NCBI RefSeq assembly: GCF_029263665.1 | Contig: NZ_JAJUFQ010000006.1 | Location: 242,085-306,084 of the forward strand | Length of the DNA stretch: 64,000 nt | From: Halomonas sp. | Lineage (GTDB): Bacteria > Pseudomonadota > Gammaproteobacteria > Pseudomonadales > Halomonadaceae | Direction: 5' to 3' | Shown: piece by piece, positions 24,995 to 34,062 of the stretch | How positions within the stretch are numbered: the stretch's first letter is position 1 | How the letters are laid out: the number at the start of each line of letters is the position of its first letter | Position numbers and translations under genes: made by a program | Notes under the pieces: model-generated | What the model was told of the DNA's origin: nothing | What the model saw: the letters and a program-made list of their open reading frames with translations, nothing else | Databases searched by the model: none

Positions 24995-26158
24995 CTAAGG
25001 TGATGTTTCGGGCCGCAGGCGCAACAGTCTTCCCGGGTCGGCATCGGTCAGCAGGTAAATCGAGCCATCTGGCCCCTGGCGCACGTCTCGGATGCGGCCG
25101 ACCTCGGCATCAAGTATCACTTCGTGGTCAACGACTCGGCCTTGGCTCACCTGGAGGCGTATCAGACGTTCGCTGCGCAGGCCCCCCGCAAGCAGGTCTC
25201 CTTGCCACTGTGGAAACTGTTCGCTGGTCACGACGGCCAGTCCGGAAGGGGCGAAGCGACCTTCGAAGACATGTACAGGATCACGCATGCCGGGGGCGCT
25301 GTCGCGTCCAATGGGTTGGTTGGTGGCATAGTCCCGGCCCAGGGTCACTTCAGGCCAGCCATAATTCTCTCCGGCAACGATGTGGTTGAGTTCGTCCCCG
25401 GTACGTGGCCCATGTTCGGATGACCACAAGATACCATCGGGCGCCAAGGCCAGTCCCTGGGGATTGCGATGCCCCATGGAGTACACTCCCGGGGCTGCGT
25501 CGGGCAATGCAGAAGATGTCTGAGGCTTGCCCAGCTCATCCAGATGAATCAGGCTGCCGGCATGGTCGCCGGGATCCTGAGAGCGTGGAGGATCATCACG
25601 TTCACCGACGGATAATATCAGTGTGCCGTCCTGTAGCCACACCATGCGCCCCCCATAGTGTTTACCCGGAGTGGCTGGTTTGTTCTGCATGAACAGATGC
25701 TCCATGCGCCCAAGACGAGTGCCATCGAACCAGACTCTCGACAGGGTTGTCGCGTCGTATCGTCCATCGGCTGTGTCGGCAGGTTGCGCCCAGCTGAAGT
25801 ACAGCCAGTCATGCTCACCATCCCCGAATCGGGGGTGAAGGGCGAGGTCGAACAAGCCCCCTTGAGCGACCGCAGATACCTCAGGTATGCCATCAAGCCT
25901 GCTCACCTTGCCCTGATCCACCAGAGCCAGAGCGCCGGCGCGTTCGCTGACCAACAGACGGCCGTCAGGAAGGAAAGCCATGGACCAGGGATAGGAAAGC
26001 TCATCGGTCACCACCTCCAGTTGCAGGGCCAGGTCTCGAGTCTGGACGCTACCAAGAGCCAGTTGGGCCTGGGCTGTCGGCGCAGTCAGGAACAGGGCCA
26101 GCATCAGCCACTTATGTGGTGCCAGTACCTTCTGCCGGAATTCATGCGGTAGCGACAT
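24995..26158 (-). CDS. PQQ-type aldose sugar dehydrogenase (YliI-like), periplasmic
   Basis: A 387-residue exported protein with a signal peptide ending in TAQA (about residue 32) and a six-bladed beta-propeller of the soluble glucose/aldose dehydrogenase family. Typical stretches are PWSMAFLPDGRLLVSERAG, YSMGHRNPQGLAL and SSEHGPRTGDELN, which line the PQQ site. Such enzymes oxidise aldoses in the periplasm when PQQ is available. GGGAGG precedes the ATG. Four 14-bp repeats lie just upstream. It may be the last intact gene of the leftward unit that begins with aaeX. Confidence 0.87.
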   Translation of the reverse strand: MSLPHEFRQKVLAPHKWLMLALFLTAPTAQAQLALGSVQTRDLALQLEVVTDELSYPWSMAFLPDGRLLVSERAGALALVDQGKVSRLDGIPEVSAVAQGGLFDLALHPRFGDGEHDWLYFSWAQPADTADGRYDATTLSRVWFDGTRLGRMEHLFMQNKPATPGKHYGGRMVWLQDGTLILSVGERDDPPRSQDPGDHAGSLIHLDELGKPQTSSALPDAAPGVYSMGHRNPQGLALAPDGILWSSEHGPRTGDELNHIVAGENYGWPEVTLGRDYATNQPIGRDSAPGMRDPVHVFEGRFAPSGLAVVTSEQFPQWQGDLLAGGLRSERLIRLQVSQGRVVDHEVILDAEVGRIRDVRQGPDGSIYLLTDADPGRLLRLRPETSP

Positions 26159-26183
26159 GGTTGCCTCCCGGAGGTGGACAGGG

Positions 26184-26239
26184 GCTATATCTCCAGAACT
26201 ACATCACTAGAACTACATCATCAGAGCTATATCACCAGA
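26184..26239. repeat. Four 14-bp tandem repeats upstream of the sugar dehydrogenase
   Basis: Four 14-bp units of the form RCTAYATCACYAGA at 26184-26197, 26198-26211, 26212-26225 and 26226-26239. They lie 25 bp upstream of the sugar dehydrogenase start and 36 bp downstream of the AEC stop. The AEC stop itself lies in a smaller duplication (TGCCATCAA / TGCATCAA). Confidence 0.85.
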
Positions 26240-26275
26240 ACCATCTTCAAAACGGGATGTTCGGGAAGGATGCCA

Positions 26276-27157
26276 TCAAAGTTGCATCAAGAATGCGAGC
26301 AGTGCCGGTAGATACAGCAGTGATAGCAGCGTGGAGCAGAATACCAGGCTGGCGACATAGGCCGGTTCACGCTTGGCTTTCTGGGCGAACAGATAATTGA
26401 ACACGGCGACTGGCATGCTCATCTGCAGTATCAATACTGACAGTGCCAGAGTTGGTAGTTCAAGCCAAGTGCCAATCCCCCAGGCGACAGCCACCACCAG
26501 AGGCAAGCGCACCAGACTGAAGCCTACGCCTGATCTCAGGCTCTTGACCTGGATACTGGCCAGAGAGACGCCCAGAGTGATCAGCATCAATGGCACAGTG
26601 AAGCCGGAAATCAGATCGACACTGTTGGCCAACCATAGCGGCAGGTCGGTGCCAGTGAGCAGTAGCACCAGGGCAATGACGATGGCATACATCGTGGGAG
26701 TCTTGGCCAGGGACTTCAGTGGATTGCCACTGCTGGCCAGGATGGTCCCTAACGTGAACTGAAACAGTGAGACCGTTACCATCACGGTGATGCCATAGGC
26801 AAAACCGGCCTGACCAAAGGCATACAGCACGACAGGAAGGCCCATGTTGCCCGTGTTGGGATACATGGTGGGGGCCAGCAGTACCCGCCAGTCCTTGCGC
26901 AATACCTTGGCCAACAGAAAGGCCACGGCTCCCATGCAGGTCAACACCAATGCAGTGGCCAGCATGGTTCGACCAAAGCTGGACGCATCGATCTCGGCAG
27001 AGGAAAGGGAAGCAATGACCAGAGACGGAGTACCAATGTTGAATACCAGCCGGGTAACGAAAGCCACCGGGTAGTCCATGCCCCGTCGAACCCATATGAA
27101 GCCCAGTCCGGCACCGGTGATGACGGGGGCCATGACGGCAAAGAGTTCCGCGAGCAT
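26276..27157 (-). CDS. AEC-family (auxin efflux carrier-like) transporter
   Basis: A 293-residue inner-membrane protein with about ten hydrophobic segments and the AEC layout (two five-helix halves), including MYPNTGNMGLPV in the first half and VPLMLITLGVSLA in the second. Bacterial members carry malonate, malate or other organic anions. Its ATG directly abuts the stop of the FUSC gene, so the two are translationally linked and probably serve the same organic-acid export job as the aaeXAB-like genes. Confidence 0.87.
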   Translation of the reverse strand: MLAELFAVMAPVITGAGLGFIWVRRGMDYPVAFVTRLVFNIGTPSLVIASLSSAEIDASSFGRTMLATALVLTCMGAVAFLLAKVLRKDWRVLLAPTMYPNTGNMGLPVVLYAFGQAGFAYGITVMVTVSLFQFTLGTILASSGNPLKSLAKTPTMYAIVIALVLLLTGTDLPLWLANSVDLISGFTVPLMLITLGVSLASIQVKSLRSGVGFSLVRLPLVVAVAWGIGTWLELPTLALSVLILQMSMPVAVFNYLFAQKAKREPAYVASLVFCSTLLSLLYLPALLAFLMQL

Positions 27158-29260
27158 TCAGTGGCTCTCCTGTGATGAGGGCGGGGTAACGGCTTCCGGC
27201 GTAGACGCCTGAGCCAGGCCGAGCGCATTGCGTGAACGCTCGGATTGCCATTCCAGGGACAGATGCAAGCGTGCGACCAGACCGTTGATCAGGTGACGCT
27301 GATCCACCGCGATATGGGGATCATGCTCCATCGTCGAGCCTAGCTGCTTGCCCTGTTCGAGAGAGGCACTGGGAGGCAGGCCTCTTACACTGGCCTGGTA
27401 GTCATCGGCCAATGCCTGAATCAAGGCGCGTGCCTCCTTGATGGTAGAAGCCGAGGCACTGTCCAGGCGTCGGCGAAGATTAAGGATTGCATAACCGAGG
27501 TCAAGTGCTGTCAGGCCGAGGCTGAACAGATAACGGCGGTTTTCCGGCATGAGGTCATCATGACGCGCCAGGCGCAGCATGCGGTCGGCCATAGCGCCAC
27601 CGAAGCGTGATTCGGCTTCATGAGGACTCAGGTCCTTCAATGCACGCAGGTCATTCACCGTGGCCTTGACCAGCCTGTGCTTGCGGAAACCTGCGGGAAA
27701 GCCAGGCAGCAGGCGAAATGCCATCACTACCGTACCAATACCTATCAGTACGGCAATGGCACGGTTGGCAAAGGTATCGAAGGCCAGGTCCATGTCATTG
27801 CCAGGCATGGTCAACAGGATATTGCCGATGGTGAACGCCAGGCAATATCCTGCCAGTTGAGGGGTGCCCGAGCCCAACAACCCAAGGAATAGAGGTGGCA
27901 TCAAGGCCAGAGCCAACATGGGAAATCCATGAGCGGAAGACAGCAGCACATGGCCAAAGACAAAGGCGCTGGGGACGGCCACCAGTATGCCCTTGAGGAA
28001 CATGCTGGCAACCACTACGGAATTGTCCCGGGTGGCGAACATGGCAGAGAATAATGTGCCGAGCATCATGGCTGTCTGGCCATTGTCCCAATTGGTCTGA
28101 ACCCAGAACGTGGCAATCAGGGCAAATATCAGTCCTGATCGGCAAGCGTTGAGCAATGCTTCGAGATGGTCTCGATGCCAGGCCAGGGCAGGAGCACGCA
28201 GCTTGCGGTCACCAGGGGTATGAATCGCTTCCCTGGCATCGAGGATCACGAGCGCATGCCCCAGTGCTTCACGAAGACCCAATGTCATGCGACGGGGAAT
28301 GTCATTCTGAGGTGAGTCGCCGGCGGCCTCGGCTTCCCATTCAATGCATCTCAGTGCCCGGTGGCGCAAGTCCTGCAAGCGCTCGCGGGCTTGTTCGGTC
28401 CCTTCGTGTTCGGCACTTTGACGCAACCCGTCGGCAATATCATCGACCAATGCCCGTGTAGGAGCCGACAGGTGTTGGCCATAGGCGCGTAGCAACTGCT
28501 GGAGAACTCTCAGAATGGCCAGCAGGCGTACGGTGCGCTGGGTCAGCACGTGACTGGCACGAATGCGGCCGCTGCCTTCGGGGCCTTCGTAACGAGCCGA
28601 TTGGCTGTCCGACTCCAGTTGGTTGAGAGGTGTCAGGCTGGCATTCAGGGTGCGCACGATCTCAGCGATATCATCGCTGTTTTCCAATCGCAGGCTGCCA
28701 TGAAGAAAAGCATTGTTGACGACCTCATTGGCCAATCCGGTCAGGTGGTCGCGTACCTGTATGGGCCATAGCAATGAACTGACCAGTGTGGCGCACAATG
28801 CCCCCAGCGATAGTTCGGTCAGGCGTGCCACGGCGACATCGAACAGTTGGCCCGGGGCACCGGCTGTGATGATCACGATCAGCATGGCGGTTACCGCAGC
28901 AATGATGCAGCCATAAGAGGCATTGTTGCGCGTCAGGCTGGCAGCATAGGTACACAGCATGATCCAGAGAGTAAGGCTGGCCAGGGCAGGAAAAGGGGCC
29001 TGGACGAAGAATGCCATGATCACGATGCCTGCCAGACAGCCTACCGCGGTACCCACCAACTGGCTCAGGCCCTTTTCGAACACCATGCCGGTCATGGGCC
29101 GGGTTTGCAGGAAGGCCGCAGAGATCAATGCCCAATAGGGGCGCTCCAGGTCGCATGCCAGGGCAATGAACAGCGCCAGCAGCATGGCCAGGCTGGCCTT
29201 GATGGCGAACTGGACCGCGCTGGAAGAAGGCGTCAGATAAGCCTGCCACCATATGGACAT
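27158..29260 (-). CDS. FUSC-family aromatic acid exporter, AaeB-like inner-membrane component
   Basis: A 700-residue protein with two blocks of five to six membrane helices (about residues 15-165 and 365-510), each followed by a large soluble domain, as in AaeB/YccS (FUSC family). AaeB of E. coli exports aromatic carboxylic acids such as p-hydroxybenzoate with the periplasmic adaptor AaeA. The gene sits 6 bp after the adaptor gene and adjoins the AEC gene, forming aaeX-aaeA-aaeB-AEC. The substrate is inferred from that order. Confidence 0.87.
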   Translation of the reverse strand: MSIWWQAYLTPSSSAVQFAIKASLAMLLALFIALACDLERPYWALISAAFLQTRPMTGMVFEKGLSQLVGTAVGCLAGIVIMAFFVQAPFPALASLTLWIMLCTYAASLTRNNASYGCIIAAVTAMLIVIITAGAPGQLFDVAVARLTELSLGALCATLVSSLLWPIQVRDHLTGLANEVVNNAFLHGSLRLENSDDIAEIVRTLNASLTPLNQLESDSQSARYEGPEGSGRIRASHVLTQRTVRLLAILRVLQQLLRAYGQHLSAPTRALVDDIADGLRQSAEHEGTEQARERLQDLRHRALRCIEWEAEAAGDSPQNDIPRRMTLGLREALGHALVILDAREAIHTPGDRKLRAPALAWHRDHLEALLNACRSGLIFALIATFWVQTNWDNGQTAMMLGTLFSAMFATRDNSVVVASMFLKGILVAVPSAFVFGHVLLSSAHGFPMLALALMPPLFLGLLGSGTPQLAGYCLAFTIGNILLTMPGNDMDLAFDTFANRAIAVLIGIGTVVMAFRLLPGFPAGFRKHRLVKATVNDLRALKDLSPHEAESRFGGAMADRMLRLARHDDLMPENRRYLFSLGLTALDLGYAILNLRRRLDSASASTIKEARALIQALADDYQASVRGLPPSASLEQGKQLGSTMEHDPHIAVDQRHLINGLVARLHLSLEWQSERSRNALGLAQASTPEAVTPPSSQESH

Positions 29261-29266
29261 ACGGGC

Positions 29267-30145
29267 TTACTCTGTCTCTGCTTGTTCAATAGTGGGCTCG
29301 ACGCGTACCGTCGCTGTCATGCCCGCGCTCAGATCAATGCTCTTGGGAAATTCGTCCAGAGCGATACGCACCGGAATACGTTGTGCCAATCGTACCCAGC
29401 TGAACGTCGGCTGAACCTGGGGCAACAATTGATTGTTGGGGGTGGTGTTATCGTTGGCGATACCATAACCGATGCTCTCGACATGACCATCGAGTTCGAT
29501 GTTGCCGCTCATCAGGATCACCTTGGCGGGGTCGCCCTGTTTGAAGGCAGTACGTTTGGTCTCTTCGAAATAGGCGGTGACGTAAAAGGAATCCTTGCGC
29601 ACCAGTGCCATGACCGGGGTGCCTCGGGTGACGTAATTACCCTGGACTAGTTGCAGGTTGAGCAGGTGGCCGTCCGCAGGAGCCTTGACCTCAACGCGTG
29701 ACAGGTCGAGCTGGGCGCTGGCCAGATCACTCTGGGCTTCCTCCAGTGACGCCGCTGCAACATGACTGTCGATCGTGGCGGTTTCCCGGTCTTCCACGCT
29801 GATCGCTCGATTACTCAAGCGCTGGCGCCGGGAGGCTTCATGTTGCGCCAGTTCCAGTTGTGCCGAACGTTGGTTGACGATGGCCTTGGCTTTGTCCACT
29901 GCGGCTTCATAGCGTGCTGGATCAATACGGAACAGAAGATCTCCAGCCTGTACCTCCTGATTGTCCGTGATAGGGAGGTCCAGCACCCAGCCAGATACAT
30001 CCGGGGCGATGGTGATGACATCGGCACCGACTCGAGCATCCCGCGTCCAGGGAGAATAGAGGTAGTAGCGCCATAACCACATGCCGGCAGCAACAGCTGC
30101 GGCGACAATCAGCAGGGTGATGATCAGGCGAAAGGCTTGGCGCAT
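29267..30145 (-). CDS. HlyD/AaeA-type periplasmic adaptor
   Basis: A 292-residue membrane-fusion protein. It has one N-terminal transmembrane helix, a lipoyl/barrel-sandwich region (RVGADVITIAPDVSGWVLDL), a short coiled coil (about residues 85-140) and a beta-barrel domain with SFYVTAYFEETK. It links the FUSC pump to the outer envelope. Its ATG adjoins the DUF1656 stop codon. Confidence 0.88.
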   Translation of the reverse strand: MRQAFRLIITLLIVAAAVAAGMWLWRYYLYSPWTRDARVGADVITIAPDVSGWVLDLPITDNQEVQAGDLLFRIDPARYEAAVDKAKAIVNQRSAQLELAQHEASRRQRLSNRAISVEDRETATIDSHVAAASLEEAQSDLASAQLDLSRVEVKAPADGHLLNLQLVQGNYVTRGTPVMALVRKDSFYVTAYFEETKRTAFKQGDPAKVILMSGNIELDGHVESIGYGIANDNTTPNNQLLPQVQPTFSWVRLAQRIPVRIALDEFPKSIDLSAGMTATVRVEPTIEQAETE

Positions 30146-30364
30146 TCAAGCGGCTCCAGTAGCAGTGGCACCAAACCAGGCGGTAGCAGCGGTGCACAGG
30201 ACAAACAAGGACGCATCCACCCAAGCCTGATACCACAGACGTCGGGAGCCGAGCAGGCGGTGGACGAGAAAACGGATGATGATGGTGGCGGTGAGTCCCA
30301 CCAGTGCATAGAGCAACAAGGGGCTGTAATAGATGCCACCAAGCGCGTATTCCTTTAGCGCCAT
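30146..30364 (-). CDS. DUF1656 small membrane protein (AaeX-like)
   Basis: A 72-residue protein with two transmembrane helices and the N-terminal pattern EYALGGIYYSPLL typical of DUF1656/AaeX, which always precedes AaeA and AaeB genes. Its role in the pump is not known. The start at MALKEYALGG follows GGAGG; the longer frame upstream is unlikely. It leads the efflux operon. Confidence 0.85.
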   Translation of the reverse strand: MALKEYALGGIYYSPLLLYALVGLTATIIIRFLVHRLLGSRRLWYQAWVDASLFVLCTAATAWFGATATGAA

Positions 30365-30575
30365 GCCACCTCCGCAGGTCCCTGGGCATTGGAAAGAATT
30401 CGAGGGATATACCTGATAGGGTAGCAAATTACGCTTTCCCATATCACTAGACACGATTCATCACTTTCGCTTTTGCATGACCGACATGCAGGTTCAAGCG
30501 GATGTAACCGGCTTTCCTACCCTTGACCAATCGTCAGGAATACTCGGTGCTCTAATGCTGCCTTGGTGTCGCTAC

Positions 30576-31526
30576 TCAGGTGCTTTCTTCCAGTGCAGCG
30601 TTCTGCTTTGGGGTGTTGTTGTTGGCCGAAGCTGCCCAGGCGGCGGGACGGGCCTGGCGTAGATGCGAAAGCAGAGCGCTGATCTTGCGCGGTTGATGAC
30701 CAAAACCGTAGATCAATGTCACAGGCAGGGCGTTTGGTGACCAGTCTGCCAGGCAACGTTCCAATTGCCCGGGGTGGGCGACATTGCGTGCAGCCACCTG
30801 CCAGCAGGGCAATAGCCCCAGTCCACGGCCTCTGGCGATGGCATCGATATGCAGTGCAGGTTGATCGACGCGAAATCGTGAGCTGGGCGGCTGGAAGTGC
30901 TCCTGACGGCCATCTACATGGTAGAGATTGATACCACCATGAGTGGCACCCATCAGGTCAACCCAGGAATGCCGGGCCAGGTCTGCTGGTTCCTGGGGGG
31001 CACCATATTGCGCCAGGTAGTCTGGATGGGCATAGATGCCAAGTTTCAGGCTGCCGATTTCTTCGTGTCGCAATCCTGACTCGGGAATCTTGCCCAGCCA
31101 TACACAGACGCCCGGAAACTCGGGATCCTGGGCGGGTTTCTCTCCGGTGCGCAGGGTAATGCGGATACCGGGATGCTGTTCCAGGAAATCTTCCATGGCA
31201 CGTCCCAACCAGGCGCGGGTGAGTGTCCTGTGGGCTTCGACGACAATGTCTCCGCTGACCTCTTCACGTAGCGAGTCCAGGTCACGTTGGCCGCGCTGGG
31301 CGAGGTCGAGAATCTGACGGCTGATGGCGTAGTAGCGTCTACCTGCCTCGGTCGGCAGAAGTTGATTGGCCTGGCGCTTGAGCAATGGCTGTCCAAGGCG
31401 GGCTTCGAGCTGGCTGATACGCCGGCTCAGCGTGGACTTGGCCAGGCCCAGTTCAGCAGCACTCTGCGTCAGACTGCCTGTTTCCATCACGCGATTGAAG
31501 GCATGCAGGGCATTGAGATCAGGCAT
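30576..31526 (-). CDS. LysR-family regulator
   Basis: A 316-residue LysR-type regulator with the N-terminal helix-turn-helix (GSLTQSAAELGLAKSTLSRR, about residues 17-36) and a substrate-binding domain. It belongs to the subgroup whose members often act as repressors or activators of adjacent efflux or catabolic genes. It lies 211 bp upstream of the aaeX-like gene in the same direction, so it probably controls this operon, much as AaeR does in E. coli, although AaeR is encoded divergently. The C-terminal tail is Ala/Asn-rich and low in complexity. Confidence 0.87.
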   Translation of the reverse strand: MPDLNALHAFNRVMETGSLTQSAAELGLAKSTLSRRISQLEARLGQPLLKRQANQLLPTEAGRRYYAISRQILDLAQRGQRDLDSLREEVSGDIVVEAHRTLTRAWLGRAMEDFLEQHPGIRITLRTGEKPAQDPEFPGVCVWLGKIPESGLRHEEIGSLKLGIYAHPDYLAQYGAPQEPADLARHSWVDLMGATHGGINLYHVDGRQEHFQPPSSRFRVDQPALHIDAIARGRGLGLLPCWQVAARNVAHPGQLERCLADWSPNALPVTLIYGFGHQPRKISALLSHLRQARPAAWAASANNNTPKQNAALEEST

Positions 31527-31601
31527 GAGCCAAGGCCTCCTGTGGCATTGTCATGTGCTGGGAGCAATGAATGGGAGAGGGAAAGTATAACATTTGCGCA
31601 T

Positions 31602-31620
31602 GTTAATGATTAGCGTTCTG
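31602..31620. promoter_or_regulatory. Fur-box-like site
   Basis: GTTAATGATTAGCGTTCTG matches 13 of 19 positions of the Fur consensus by eye. Its core AATGATTAGC is also found upstream of the receptor gene at 42223 (42144-42153). Confidence 0.45.
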
Positions 31621-31820
31621 ATGAATTTGTCCCAATCTCATCGACTTATCCTCAATGTTATTTCTTTATCCTTGATTTCATCTGCCTATTTCCACTGTCA
31701 TCCGCCACACGCCACGACGGTATTCCTTTCTGAACGGTATTCCTCTCTGTATATCGGCTGGACGTGTTGCGAGATACGCAACGCTCCGTGCAAGGACATG
31801 AGGGAACTTTTTAGCAACAA

Positions 31821-31841
31821 TGCTAATGAGAAATATTAGTA
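31821..31841. promoter_or_regulatory. Fur-box-like site near the receptor start
   Basis: A TAAT...ATTA palindromic arrangement (TGCTAATGAG then AAATATTAGTA) about 85 bp upstream of the receptor ATG; it fits iron-repressed expression. Confidence 0.55.
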
Positions 31842-31923
31842 TTTGCTCCTCGTAAACTATTACAGCGACCGTCAGAAGTCGCCGGCGTGGAGCGCTATTC
31901 CCTCGCAAGGAGATCATTGCCTC

Positions 31924-33894
31924 ATGTCGCGTTTATCGCCCCTCCCCTGGGCCAAGGGAGCATTGCTGTCGCTGGCAGGTGCTTCTGTCATGACACCTGC
32001 TCTGGCTCAGGATGCCCAGGAACTTGAAGACACTGTCGTGACTGCATCCGGTTTCGATCAGCAAATCATTGATGCACCAGCATCGATCAGTGTGATCACT
32101 CGGGAAGATATCGAGAAGCGCTTTTATACCGATATCACCGATGCTCTGCGTGATGTTCCTGGCGTCATCATCACCGGTGGGGGCGGTGGCGATGGCGGGG
32201 CGGATATCAGCATGCGTGGCATGCCGTCTCAATACACGCTGATCCTGGTCGATGGCCGTCCCATGAGTACCCGTGAATCCCGCCCCAACGGCAGTGCTGG
32301 CTTTGAACAGGATTGGTTGCCCCCGCTGCAGGCCATCGAGCGCATCGAGGTAGTGCGTGGCCCCATGTCGACGCTGTATGGCTCTGATGCCATAGGGGGG
32401 GTGATCAATGTCATCACCCGCAAGGTCGACAAGCAGTGGAGTGGCAATCTGCAGCTCGACACCGTAATGCAGGAAGACAGTGCCTCGGGCAATAGCCATC
32501 AAGCCAATTTCTACGCTTCCGGACCGGTGGTCGAGAACCTGCTGGGCCTGACGGTGTACGGGCGTGCTTTCCATCGTGATGAAGATGACATCATCAATGG
32601 CTACGAAGACAAGGACCTCGGCAGTCTGACAGCACGCCTGACCCTGACGCCGAATGCCAGGCACGATTTCTCCCTGGAAGCAGGCAAGACGTCCGAGGAG
32701 CGTGAGTCACTGATGGGCAAGTCGGCACCATCAGAAGGATGTCGTGGCGGCTGCTCCGACAGCTTCAATGAGTTTACCTATGAGCATGTGGCTCTGAGCC
32801 ACACCGGGCACTGGGCGATCGGTACCAGCGAAACCTTCATCCAGAGGGAAGAGGCCGACAACAAGTCCCGGGACATGCAGATCAGCAATACCACCGCCAA
32901 GAGCAGCCTGGTCATGCCGCTGGGTGATCACATGGTCACGATAGGAGCCAGCTTCGAAGAAGAAGAGCTGAATGACAGCACGTCCAATCAGTTGTCGGAC
33001 CAGGATCGTATTCGCAACAGCAGCCTGGCGCTGTTCGCCGAGGACGAGTGGTGGTTGACCGATGACTGGTCGGTCACTGGTGGTGTCCGGGTGGATGATG
33101 ACGAGAACTATGGCAGTCAGGTCAGTCCGCGTCTCTACAGCATCTGGCATATGACGCCGACCTGGACACTGAAGGGAGGTGTATCCACGGGGTATCGGGC
33201 ACCAAGCCTGCGCGAAATCACGCCAGGCTGGGGGCAGACCAGTCGGGGCGGCGATGTCTATGGCAACCCGGATCTCGAGCCGGAAACCTCGTTGAACAAG
33301 GAACTGGGGCTACTGTATAACGCTGCCAATGGCTTCTCTGCCAGTGCCACGCTGTTCCATAACGACTTCGAAGACAAGATCACCCGTGTTGCCTGTCCGG
33401 CGTCCATCTGCCCCGGTGGCCCCAACAGTTACGGTTCTGACCCGACCACACGCATCAATGTCGATGAAGCTGTGACTCAGGGCATCGAGTTGTCACTATC
33501 TTCTCCGATAGGAGAGTCTCTGGAGCTGGGTGCCAGCTACACCTATACCGACTCTGAGCAGAAAAGTGGTGAATACGAAGGCGAACCCTTGACGCAACTG
33601 CCCAAGCACCAGATTTCAGCGACGCTGGACTGGGACGTCAATGACAGGCTTTCCCAGTGGACACGGGTCACTTATCGCGGCAAGGAAAGCAACCCGACCA
33701 CGGGACCGTCATCCAGCACTATTACGGCACCTTCCTACACCTTCGTCGATACCGGCATTGGCTACCAACTGACCAACAACGCCCAGGTCAAGGTCGGCAT
33801 CTATAACCTGTTCGACGAAGACATCACCTATGACGAGTATGGCTATGTCGATGATGGGCGGCGTTATTGGCTGGGGTTGAATGTGGCTTTCTAG
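31924..33894 (+). CDS. TonB-dependent receptor, FepA/CirA/IrgA-like (catecholate type)
   Basis: A 656-residue outer-membrane receptor: signal peptide (to PALAQ, about residue 28), TonB box-like EDTVVTASG, plug domain with ISMRGMPSQYTLILVDGRP and RIEVVRGPMSTLYGSDAIGG (in parts: RIEVVRGPMST, LYGSDAIGG), and a 22-strand barrel ending in aromatic GLNVAF. The size and plug motifs match CirA/IrgA/FepA receptors for catecholate siderophores or their breakdown products. The start at 31924 has AAGGAG upstream. Fur-like sites precede it and a binding protein-ABC importer set follows on the same strand. Confidence 0.87.
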   Translation: MSRLSPLPWAKGALLSLAGASVMTPALAQDAQELEDTVVTASGFDQQIIDAPASISVITREDIEKRFYTDITDALRDVPGVIITGGGGGDGGADISMRGMPSQYTLILVDGRPMSTRESRPNGSAGFEQDWLPPLQAIERIEVVRGPMSTLYGSDAIGGVINVITRKVDKQWSGNLQLDTVMQEDSASGNSHQANFYASGPVVENLLGLTVYGRAFHRDEDDIINGYEDKDLGSLTARLTLTPNARHDFSLEAGKTSEERESLMGKSAPSEGCRGGCSDSFNEFTYEHVALSHTGHWAIGTSETFIQREEADNKSRDMQISNTTAKSSLVMPLGDHMVTIGASFEEEELNDSTSNQLSDQDRIRNSSLALFAEDEWWLTDDWSVTGGVRVDDDENYGSQVSPRLYSIWHMTPTWTLKGGVSTGYRAPSLREITPGWGQTSRGGDVYGNPDLEPETSLNKELGLLYNAANGFSASATLFHNDFEDKITRVACPASICPGGPNSYGSDPTTRINVDEAVTQGIELSLSSPIGESLELGASYTYTDSEQKSGEYEGEPLTQLPKHQISATLDWDVNDRLSQWTRVTYRGKESNPTTGPSSSTITAPSYTFVDTGIGYQLTNNAQVKVGIYNLFDEDITYDEYGYVDDGRRYWLGLNVAF

Positions 33895-33945
33895 GGCAAC
33901 CTGGAAGTACTCAGCCCATTCATGTTCTCCGGGCTGTTTTCACGC

Positions 33946-33970
33946 AGTGTCGAACGGCTTGTTCGACACT
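33946..33970 (+). terminator. Hairpin after the first TonB receptor
   Basis: AGTGTCGAAC and GTTCGACACT form a perfect 10-bp stem with a 5-nt loop. A weaker hairpin with a TTTT tail (33912-33940) precedes it. Both lie between the receptor and the fecB-like gene; a Fur-like sequence (34001-34019, CTCATTATTATC) follows. Confidence 0.55.
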
Positions 33971-34062
33971 TCGAGACGAGAAGTTAAGGCTTTTGTTAGT
34001 ACGACTCATTATTATCTTCTGTCGGTGTCCGGAACGGATGCTGGATGAAAAGGATGTTATTC

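Larger units (their letters stand above)
31527..31923. other. Divergent promoter region, lysR to TonB receptor
   Basis: About 400 bp, AT-richer than its surroundings. It carries two Fur-box-like sequences (listed separately). The frame extending upstream of the receptor start has no ribosome-binding site and overlaps the second Fur site, so I treat it as non-coding. Confidence 0.6.

Noticed and set aside
31843..31923. Upstream in-frame extension of the first TonB receptor
   Set aside because: It begins with a TTG without a ribosome-binding site and would remove the N-terminal position of the signal peptide.
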